Assembly (NCBI GenBank): GCA_003229495.1
Contig: QIEB01000012.1
Location: 1 to 7,894 of the forward strand
Direction: 5' to 3'
Origin: Flammeovirgaceae bacterium
GTDB taxonomy: Bacteria; Bacteroidota; Bacteroidia; Cytophagales; Cyclobacteriaceae
DNA: 7,894 bases
The position numbers and the translations under genes were made by a program. The stretch's first letter is position 1; each line of letters opens with the position of its first letter. The notes beneath the pieces were generated by a model. The model saw only the letters and a program-made list of their open reading frames with translations, had not been told where the DNA came from and searched no databases. Of the stretch, positions 1 to 6,200 are shown one piece after another.

Positions 1-743
1 AGACCATTATCGACTTCCATTGTCAGCGCTCGACTGAAGGCTATCGCCGGCTGACCTATATGATGCTGGATTTGAACCTGGTTGCGGTCAGCCCAAGCAC
101 AACCTATCGAGTACTCAAAGCAGCCGGTTTGATCCGGAGCTGGAATGGCAAGGAATCGAAGAAAGGAACCGGGTTTGTTCAGCCTTTAGCGCCGCATGAA
201 CATTGGCATGTGGATATTTCGTACCTCAACATTTGCGGCGCCTTTTATTATCAATGCAGTCTGTTGGACGGTTGCAGCCGCTATATCGTCCACTGGGAGA
301 TCCGGGAGTCGATGACCGAAGGGGAGATAGAAATTATTCTCCAGCGCGGCCGGGAAAAGTTTCCGAATGCAACGCCAAGGATCATCAGCAACAACGGCCC
401 TCAGTTTATTGCTAAGGATTTCAAGGAATACATAAGGATTTGTGGGATGACCCATGTGAGGACGTCGCCTTTCTATCCCCAGAGCAACGGCAAGATTGAG
501 CGTTGGCACAAGTCATTGAAAAGAGAGTGTATTCGACCCAAGACACCGCTGTCATTGGAAGATGCCCGGGAAGTTGTCAAAGGTTTTGTTGACCATTACA
601 ATAATGAGCGGCTGCATAGCGCCCTGGGATATATTGCCCCCAAGGATAAACTTGATGGCCGGGAAAAAGAGATATTTGCCGAACGGGATCGGAGGCTGGA
701 GGAGGCCAGAGAAGAGCGTAAACTCCGCCGTCAAGCGCGCTAA
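1..743 (+). mobile_element. IS3-type insertion sequence, right-hand part only
   Basis: The left edge of the window cuts into an insertion sequence whose transposase frame runs off the edge. Only its 3' part is present, so the left terminal repeat and any orfA lie outside. I could not identify a right inverted repeat after the stop at 741-743, so the element may extend into the GC-rich stretch up to about 910, or its end may have decayed. The family call rests on the DDE domain of the encoded protein. Confidence 0.6.
3..743 (+). CDS. IS3-type transposase (integrase core), 5'-truncated by window edge, second catalytic Asp replaced
   Basis: This is the DDE transposase that would catalyse cut-and-join transposition of its insertion sequence. 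The frame is open from base 3 to the stop, and the residues before the ATG at 60 (including STEGYRRLTYMM) match the HTH/linker region of IS3 OrfB-type proteins, so the true start lies outside the window. Counting from the ATG at 60, the RNase H-like rve core has WHVDISY with D52, an ISNNGPQF block, a SPFYPQSNGKIERWHKSLK block with E147, then the usual YNNERLHSALGY box and a basic, Arg-rich tail. The distance from residue 111 to E147 is exactly the DD(35)E spacing, so residue 111 is the catalytic site. It is Asn (codon AAC at 390-392) where the family has Asp (ISDNGPQF). A single G-to-A change would explain it. The frame is otherwise intact, which suggests a recently inactivated copy. Family assignment is firm; inactivity is inferred from the missing residue. 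Confidence 0.88.
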   Translation, partial: TIIDFHCQRSTEGYRRLTYMMLDLNLVAVSPSTTYRVLKAAGLIRSWNGKESKKGTGFVQPLAPHEHWHVDISYLNICGAFYYQCSLLDGCSRYIVHWEIRESMTEGEIEIILQRGREKFPNATPRIISNNGPQFIAKDFKEYIRICGMTHVRTSPFYPQSNGKIERWHKSLKRECIRPKTPLSLEDAREVVKGFVDHYNNERLHSALGYIAPKDKLDGREKEIFAERDRRLEEAREERKLRRQAR

Positions 744-763
744 AGCCATTACTTAATAAAGGA

Positions 764-792
764 TTGACAAAATGATTTGGGAGGTTTAATTT
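764..792 (+). promoter_or_regulatory. possible weak promoter downstream of the transposase
   Basis: A consensus TTGACA (764-769) is followed after 17 nt by TAATTT (787-792), a poor -10 match. A GGGAGG purine run (779-784) lies 9 nt before the ATG at 794, so the same stretch could instead act as a ribosome binding site. It could drive the small ORF or foldable RNA that follows. The -35 is good but the -10 is weak, so this is tentative. Confidence 0.25.
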
Positions 793-793
793 G

Positions 794-910
794 ATGTTAC
801 CGGGTGAAACGGAAGCGGGCAATCCTGAGGAGGAACCCGCCAGGGATAATCCGGTGAGGCTCATCATAGCGATGAGAGGGGCGCTGGATAAATCTTTCGG
901 CGTCCCCTAA
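794..910 (+). other. GC-rich foldable stretch overlapping a 38-codon ORF
   Basis: The sequence can be read in two ways. As protein, an ATG with a reasonable Shine-Dalgarno run opens a 38-residue frame (MLPGETEAGNPEEEPARD at its start) of no family I recognise. As RNA, it folds: ACCGG 799-803 with CCGGT 851-855, enclosing GCGGG 815-819 with CCCGC 836-840, followed by a separate CTCATC 860-865 / GATGAG 871-876 hairpin with a 5-nt loop. It lies directly after the transposase and could be the non-coding end of that insertion sequence. I cannot choose between a structured IS end, an RNA and a small peptide. Confidence 0.3.
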
Positions 911-934
911 AAATCATCGTTTGATAGACCTCTT

Positions 935-1063
935 ATGCCTAAAAAAACCTATCTGCCAAATGCCAGTGATAATTGTGACACTAGCTTAATTCGATTTGCC
1001 GATTGTCCAATTCCCGCTGAACCAACACATGTTCCTGAACCGCAAGTATATGACACCACCTAA
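935..1063 (+). CDS. possible small ORF, 42 residues, unknown
   Basis: The frame opens MPKKTYLPNASDNCD and ends at TAA 1061-1063. Composition is protein-like: Pro-rich with two Cys, no membrane segment and no recognised domain. There is no Shine-Dalgarno match before the ATG. It lies in the same frame as the ORF at 794-910, separated by one TAA at 908-910, so together they could be one decayed reading frame of about 90 codons. It could equally be chance in a degraded region. Confidence 0.2.
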   Translation: MPKKTYLPNASDNCDTSLIRFADCPIPAEPTHVPEPQVYDTT

Positions 1064-1088
1064 ATTTCTATAATACTCAAATATTTTC

Positions 1089-1118
1089 TTGACAAGTGAT
1101 ACATAAGCAATCTAAAAT
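1089..1118 (+). promoter_or_regulatory. sigma-70-type promoter for a small transcript
   Basis: A perfect -35 TTGACA (1089-1094) and a -10 TAAAAT (1113-1118) are separated by 18 nt and preceded by an AT-rich, UP-like stretch. The predicted start is near 1125. An isolated TATAAT at 1069-1074 has no matching -35 and was not used. No plausible ORF begins downstream. An intrinsic terminator sits about 100 nt after the predicted start, so the promoter appears to serve a short non-coding RNA. Confidence 0.6.
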
Positions 1119-1124
1119 ATAGAT

Positions 1125-1260
1125 ACATTAGATATCTTCATATTACATGCTTTTAGCATTTCCGCTAAAAATTAAGGGGAAATTAGCTGTGTTTGTAGGG
1201 GGATATATCTAAGAATGTATATGCCAGATTATCCAAAGGAGGATAGTCTGGCTTTTTTGT
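1125..1260 (+). ncRNA. candidate small RNA of about 135 nt
   Basis: The stretch lies between a good promoter and a strong intrinsic terminator and has no credible ORF. It folds locally. CATATTACAT (1139-1148) pairs with ATGTATATG (1215-1223) with one bulge, closing a domain that contains a TTTTAGC/GCTAAAA hairpin (1151-1170, 7 bp, loop ATTTCC). GCTAA 1164-1168 could alternatively pair with TTAGC 1183-1187, giving a mutually exclusive fold. The closing stem and the terminator stem share only G1223. It matches no Rfam class I can name. A riboswitch is unlikely because no gene follows within 700 nt, so a trans-acting sRNA is the simpler reading. Existence as a transcript is inferred. Confidence 0.45.
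1223..1258 (+). terminator. strong Rho-independent terminator
   Basis: A 12-bp stem GCCAGATTATCC (1223-1234) pairs with GGATAGTCTGGC (1241-1252), with one T-G wobble. The loop is the hexanucleotide AAAGGA. Six T follow directly (1253-1258), with four more after one G. The other strand has no T-run, so it acts on plus-strand transcription and would end the candidate small RNA. Confidence 0.85.
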
Positions 1261-1287
1261 TTTAGATCATGGGAAATAAATCCAGCT

Positions 1288-1433
1288 AATTCAGATGAAC
1301 TCGTAAAAAGTCAGAAAACACACATTCTTGTCATTCCCGTGCAAACGGGAATCCAGTATTATCAGATAGTTAAAATCAGGATGGATTCCCGCTTTCGCGG
1401 GAATGACGACTTTTTACGAGACCATCAATTCAG
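1288..1433. mobile_element. MITE-like element with 19-bp TIRs, dRS3-like cores and flanking direct repeat
   Basis: The outer inverted repeats are 1294-1312 and 1408-1426: 19 bp, 17 matching, with CTCGTAAAAAGTC identical in both arms. AATTCA (AATTCAG counting one shared base) occurs directly outside each arm at 1288-1293 and 1427-1432, as expected for a target-site duplication. Inside are two 26-bp inverted arms, 1330-1355 and 1382-1407, matching at 23 positions. Each arm is itself a hairpin of the form ATTCCC-N8-GGGAAT (1333-1352 and 1385-1404), the motif known from neisserial dRS3 repeats and common in many proteobacterial intergenic regions. There is no ORF inside, so movement would need a transposase in trans. 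Confidence 0.75.
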
Positions 1434-1448
1434 CAATTTTTATGAAAC

Positions 1449-1490
1449 ATGCCAGAATACCCCGTAGCTTGCTACGGGGATGAATGGCAT
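1449..1490. repeat. REP-like palindrome A
   Basis: CCCCGTAG (1460-1467) pairs perfectly with CTACGGGG (1472-1479) around a CTTG loop, a loop that forms an extra-stable tetraloop when closed by G-C as here. Beyond a purine-rich internal loop (GAATA/ATGAA), ATGCCA 1449-1454 pairs with TGGCAT 1485-1490. The shape and the GTAG in the stem resemble REP elements mobilised by REP-associated tyrosine transposases, but no such transposase is in the window. A second related hairpin lies at 1585-1604. Confidence 0.65.
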
Positions 1491-1522
1491 CCTTTTAAAA
1501 AAACTGTGTCAATAGGGTGTAA

Positions 1523-1550
1523 AGCTTTTGGTCGCACTAAAAGCTCTTTT
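1523..1550 (+). terminator. terminator-like hairpin between the two REP-like palindromes
   Basis: AGCTTTTGGT (1523-1532) pairs with ACTAAAAGCT (1536-1545), 10 bp with one G-T wobble and a CGC loop, followed by C and five T. The stem is AT-rich, so as a terminator it would be modest. No gene upstream clearly needs it. It could also be the first arm of a larger folded unit that continues with the long palindrome starting at 1552. Confidence 0.35.
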
Positions 1551-1551
1551 T

Positions 1552-1628
1552 AGAAAGTTGCTGGTTTTTCGGGAGGCCGTAATACCCCGTCCCTTGGGGC
1601 GGGGATAGGTCTCACGAGGCAACTTTCT
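1552..1628. repeat. REP-like palindrome B, long three-tier inverted repeat
   Basis: The 77-bp inverted repeat has three stacked stems. The outer one is AGAAAGTTGC 1552-1561 with GCAACTTTCT 1619-1628 (perfect 10 bp). The middle one is 1570-1578 with 1608-1616 (one mismatch, one wobble). The apical one is CCCCGTCC 1585-1592 with GGGCGGGG 1597-1604 around a CTTG loop. The apical hairpin shares ATACCCCGT, the CTTG loop and CGGGGAT with palindrome A at 1449-1490, while its inner stem pairs differ in a compensatory way. It may be a transposable REP-type unit or a structured RNA. Confidence 0.6.
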
Positions 1629-1868
1629 TTATTAGGTGTAGTTATGAAAGGAGTTGGAGGAAAGAAAAAAATGCTCTTATCCTAACCCGGGCGAGTCGGA
1701 CAAAAAATATTTTTTTAAGGTTGAATATTTCTAAAAACCTTGCAAGCCACTGACGGAAAATGGTTTACAAGCATCGTAGAAAAATATTTCTTTCCACTTT
1801 GGCAAGAATTTCAGCTCTAACGGATTAATTTTATCTTGATTTTAAATTTTGGTTTTTAGCACATTTTC
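1629..1868. other. AT-rich intergenic stretch with no recognised gene
   Basis: No frame here exceeds a few dozen codons with a start and ribosome binding site. A 13-codon ORF at 1644 has no upstream Shine-Dalgarno sequence and is not called. There are short A/T palindromes near 1702-1716 and an AAGGTT/AACCTT pair around 1717-1741, both too weak to interpret. I see no convincing promoter for the downstream secreted-protein genes in this stretch. Confidence 0.5.
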
Positions 1869-1985
1869 CTATGACCAATTGAATTCAGACGGTGTGGTTC
1901 CAGTCATAGACTTGTAGACACCATTGACTTCATCTAAATCAGTGCCAGGCGTAAGTGCAGGTCCCGGGCTCAAAAGGAACAGGTT
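1869..1985 (-). pseudogene. possible C-terminal remnant of an unknown protein
   Basis: On the reverse strand a 38-codon frame ends at TAG (1871-1869) with TAA as its upstream limit (1988-1986). It has no good start at its upstream edge. Its residues look protein-like: LSPGPALTPGTDLDEVNG, then YKSMTGTTPSEFNWS at the C-terminus. No other frame over the same bases is open. It could be the tail of a gene whose 5' part was lost when the present upstream region of the secreted-protein genes was assembled. I recognise no family, and chance is possible. Confidence 0.25.
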
Positions 1986-2031
1986 TTAATGGTCATTAGT
2001 GTCAAGCGGATATCCTTAAGAAATGTTATAT

Positions 2032-2046
2032 GGAGATATAGACATG
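2032..2046 (+). promoter_or_regulatory. ribosome binding site that favours the ATG at 2044
   Basis: GGAG at 2032-2035 lies 8 nt before the ATG at 2044, whereas the in-frame upstream ATG at 2023 has only a poor match before it. Initiation at 2044 also gives a more typical signal peptide, without seven extra acidic and polar residues. Confidence 0.65.
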
Positions 2047-3129
2047 GGAATTTTCGGTTTTAATTTTGAAATATCTAAGATATTCAGAAAGAGATATTTT
2101 TTAAAATTATTTTTATTTCATTTGTTATTTATTCTTTTAATACCAAGACTTGCTATGTCAGAAAGTATTCCTGAACAGGATATTCTTGATGCTATTTTAG
2201 GAAAACGCACTTTCTCAGATGAACATCTTAATCAAATGGATCTTAATGCTGACGGGACGCTGGATGTGGCAGATGTTGTATATCTCAAACAACCAATTGC
2301 AAGCTTTGCTGATCCAGGATCAGATATTGACGAAACAATAGGAACACACAATGTTGTCATTAATTTCAGTAAATCAATAAATGTGACATTAAAATATACA
2401 GTTGGAGGCACTGCTACGGCGGATGAGGATTACACTGCCCTTTCAGGAGAAGTAGTAGTTAATGGAAACAGCGTCATAATTCCATTGTCTATTATTTCGG
2501 ATACAGTTTTTGAGGGAAATGAAACTATTAAATTGAGCCTTGTGCCTAGTGTGGATTATCTATTAGGGCAGGAAAGATCGCATACAATAACACTAAAAGA
2601 CAACCCCTATGGATCCGGCGCAGACTATATTTTTATCTTGAGCAGCGAGACATTGGGTGTGGAGGGTAGCCCGACAGAGCAAAAAGGATTCCCCCCAACA
2701 CTGTTTTCACGAACTGCTAGCATTAACATCATGTTCTCTGAGAATAATGTATTGGATGCCATCTTGAATGTTGCCGGGTCAATTGGTATCTCTGATACAG
2801 AAACAAATGCTGAGACCATTCCATCAACATCTGTTTCCTACAATTTAGGAGTGCTAGAGATGGTTTTTGAATATAATACCTTATCGGAAAGTTTTGTTAC
2901 CAATCCCAGTATTGATCATTTTAATCCCGACAGTCCATCATTTGGCAATCAGAACAAGAAAAAACTGACTAATATTCTGACAATGCAGGTAAACAATTTT
3001 GATATATCTAGTGAAAAATTCACCGATAAGCAGCTAGAGGGGATCTTTTCAATTGGAATATCAGGTGTTTTGAATGATGAGACCACATCATTTTTCAACG
3101 GCACTCTTGTTGGTACTATGCAGCAGTAA
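2044..3129 (+). CDS. secreted protein with dockerin-like calcium loop and Calx-beta domain
   Basis: This is a predicted exported, calcium-binding protein of 361 residues; the longer reading from ATG 2023 has 368. A basic stretch (KIFRKRYFLK, about 12-21) precedes a hydrophobic core (about 22-33) ending near AMSES, a Sec signal peptide. At 66-77 DLNADGTLDVAD is a canonical EF-hand/dockerin-type loop, with Asp/Asn at positions 1, 3, 5 and 12 and Gly at 6. Only one loop is seen, so it is half of a classical dockerin. Residues about 84-187 form a Calx-beta domain, recognised by GGTATADEDYTALSG, DTVFEGNETIKLSL and the closing ITLKDN. These domains bind calcium and serve in adhesion and extracellular matrices. 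The C-terminal 170 residues are beta-rich and unfamiliar. The next gene starts 95 nt downstream with no clear terminator between, so co-transcription is plausible. The domain calls are firm; the biological role is unknown. Confidence 0.85.
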   Translation: MGIFGFNFEISKIFRKRYFLKLFLFHLLFILLIPRLAMSESIPEQDILDAILGKRTFSDEHLNQMDLNADGTLDVADVVYLKQPIASFADPGSDIDETIGTHNVVINFSKSINVTLKYTVGGTATADEDYTALSGEVVVNGNSVIIPLSIISDTVFEGNETIKLSLVPSVDYLLGQERSHTITLKDNPYGSGADYIFILSSETLGVEGSPTEQKGFPPTLFSRTASINIMFSENNVLDAILNVAGSIGISDTETNAETIPSTSVSYNLGVLEMVFEYNTLSESFVTNPSIDHFNPDSPSFGNQNKKKLTNILTMQVNNFDISSEKFTDKQLEGIFSIGISGVLNDETTSFFNGTLVGTMQQ

Positions 3130-3224
3130 TTTTAAGCCATAAGGATTCGCTTTTTTCCTAGCATGGGGGATATATCGGGAATCAAAAGCACACTCATGGT
3201 GCAAACTTAATTTGGAGTTTTCAT

Positions 3225-6200
3225 ATGATAAATTCATTAGAGAAGTCTATTTATTTATGGCTTTCTATCCTGGTTTTGGGGATATTTTCCCCCACAAATT
3301 TTACAATGGCATCCGAAATACCAGATAGACATTATTACAGCGCACAAGGATTTGACTTCGACGGAGATGGGCAAGTTGATTATATTGATACAGGTCAGGC
3401 GAAACTGTTAGCGGTTGAGTTGCCCGGCCAGCCAGGTGTTTATCTTCAGAGCAACCTCGGTGGAATCGCTGCTCCTATGGCGTACTATCCGGATGTTGCA
3501 GGAATTTTAACTGAAGATGGTTTAACCAGCCTAATAGGAGATGGAACTTTCGAAAACCCTCAGTTGGGAAGTGCTCTGGAATTTCGCACTAAACTGTATT
3601 CTACATCAGGGGCTAATGCTTTGCGAGCTTTTTATACTACTGCAGTCCAAGCTTTTACCCCAAAGCTTTTGAAACTTACAGCAGCCGAAGAGAAATTCCG
3701 AGAAGCTTTGCGGGTCGACCCATTTTATCAGGATGCTTTAAACGGCCTACTAGAGGTTTATTATGCCCGTGCTGAAGGCTTTATGCTTATTGGAAATGAT
3801 TATATAGCCAAAGCCTATCGCCATAAATATGATCGTGCTCCAAATGAAGTAAGACCGATTGCTGAACTGGAGGTTGGAAGTATAGAAGCCGCCCTTATTA
3901 GTTATGAAGTCGGTTTTCGAGAATTCATGAAGCTTTTTAATCCGGATTTTGTGGGTTTAAGTAAAGTTAGAAAACCCCACCTCGACATAGACCCTGAATG
4001 GTTGTTTTTTGAGAAAAGAATTAAAGATCCTAAAAATCCTCTTGGAGATTTAGTCGCATTTGAATCTTTGCGAGGACAGAAAAATGCTATTGGCATGTCT
4101 TCAAGCGTATTTAATGACATAGGTGAAGAGATTTTACCGGTACAAGGTTCTCCTAGCATCGAGCTTGAAATCACCAACTTTTCCTTAGCCAAGATGGCCT
4201 CTCAGGATACAACTATGTCTTCCAACAAAACTTTTACTCAAACACGTTTGGAAAGTCAAATCGACCAGCTAAATACGATTAACGCTCCAGTAAAGTTTCA
4301 ATTGCCTATTATTGTCGGGAGTCCGGATTTTACTCCTGGCACAACATTCACATTGCATTTTAATATTGATTCTGACGTACCTATTAAAGCGGTTGAAATA
4401 CTTATTGAGTTTGATCATGAAAAACTTGATGTGCCAAATAATTTATCAGATATTGATTTTACCGGTTCCAATTTTCCAGAGAATACTCAGTTTTATGCTC
4501 CCGGCAGCGTTTATAAGGGAATTCAAATTTTTGCAAATCAGATGTTGATAAGGGGTGAGGCAGTTTCACCTGTTTCCGGAATTGATCTCTCTGTCGTGAA
4601 AATACCTTTCCTAATTAAATCCGATGCGTCTGGTAGTTTCTATGTTTATGCTGCAGGTTCAGGTGGTTCCCTGTTATCGGGCTACAAAGATATTGCCATA
4701 GTTTTTAGGCTGGCTGCTGCACATGCCAATGCAACAGGCGAAAAAGTGCGGAGGTTATATAATGCTGGGAATGAAGCCATTGTCCAAGATTGCATTAGTT
4801 ATATTGAGGAAGAAGTGGAACTTATTGGCAGCTGGTTTGAACATTTACAGGCTTTGCTGGCCATGTCTTCAACCCCTGAAGAAATAGCTAATATTGATCA
4901 GCTTCAATCCGCCATTAACCAAGTTGCTGCTGAATTAAGCAATTTGAGCGCCTTGAGAGAGTTTATCCGGTCTGGCGCTAATGTTTTTGGATTCCCTCAT
5001 GATTATTTGCCTTTTTATGATCTTACTGATGTTGGATCTTTTGAGGCTATTAAAAATATTGTATTGGGTCAGGGTGGTGATTGCACACCACAATCAGCCA
5101 CTGGTTTTTTTGGTATTGCTCGAGGAAGTGAAACTGATGCAGTATTGAACAAAGATAAATTCGAGGATACCAAGGACCGGATTCGCAATGAGCTTTTTAC
5201 CATTAATGAGCAGGCGGAAAATCGGCTGGTGCAGATATGTGGACGGGTAGATGAAAATTGTGACCCCAGTTTAAAAGTCAATGATCCCATTGACTATGAG
5301 ATGTGCGCCTCTCCTAGGAATACTGCATGTGAAATAGGACAAAACATCCTTCTTCTAGAACAATCGCAGAAACGACTTGAAAGGGCAAATGCCGATATTG
5401 ATCAGTTTCTTGAAGATATAGAAATCGAAAAGCGTGTTTTTCAAGAGGAAATAAAATTAAAGGAGGAGATTCCAGGAATAATTGAAGAATATAATGAATT
5501 ACAGCTGAATTTGGATAAAGAAATTTCCGAAGTCCTTGTTACACAAATGCAATTGAATGCTGCAGCACAAGCAGCAGCAACACTAGCTAGCTCTATTGAT
5601 AATTGGGCAAACGGGTCTACTGGCTTCGGTGCGGCTGTAGCGGCAGCAATACAGCTTGCAAATGGAATGACACAGGCTGAATTAGAAAAAAGGAAGGGAG
5701 AGCTCCAGCGTAAGAAATCCAAGTTAGCCGCGTTCGAGCGTATTGAGTTGATCAGAAGGGATACAGAAATTTTTAAACTCCAAAGGACAAAAGATATTGA
5801 AAAAATGGTTAATGATGTTGTCCTTTATACTATTGCAACTCAAATCGCAGAGATCGATGTTCAGCTTTCGCTTGGGCAATTGAATAACTTAGTAATGGAA
5901 CGTGATGAGCTTCTAGCAAGGCGTGGTAGGGCAATAGCCAATCTCGGGGAGATGTCCTTTGCTGATCCTTCCTTCCGGCTCACCCAGTTCAAAGCCATGA
6001 AAGATGCTGAGATACATCTTGAATTTCTCAAACGATGGCTTTATGTGTTGACGCGTTCCTTGTATTACAAGTGGGCATTGCAGGATGACTATGTTATTCC
6101 AGGACAAGAATTGCATGATATTAGCATTCATGACGTGAGGCGCATACAAGTTGTTGGCGCGCTGAACGAGGGTATATCAGAAACACCATTAGATGATCAG

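Noticed and set aside
186..509. Long reverse-strand frame opposite the transposase
   Set aside because: It overlaps a clear transposase frame, shows no recognisable domain and has no ribosome binding site, so it is a shadow frame.
1069..1074. Perfect TATAAT box
   Set aside because: No acceptable -35 lies 16-18 nt upstream, and the better promoter at 1089-1118 follows immediately.
1288..1433. CRISPR-like reading of the repeated ATTCCC/GGGAAT units
   Set aside because: There are only two units, in inverted orientation, within a single element with terminal inverted repeats. There is no regular repeat-spacer pattern.
1644..1685. 13-codon ORF beginning at ATG 1644
   Set aside because: It is too short, Lys-rich by virtue of an A-run, and lacks an upstream Shine-Dalgarno sequence.
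1198..3176. Identical 12-mer GGGGGATATATC at 1198-1209 and 3165-3176, both non-coding
   Set aside because: One or two 12-base matches are expected by chance in a window of this length. The flanks do not match, and the distances to nearby signals differ.
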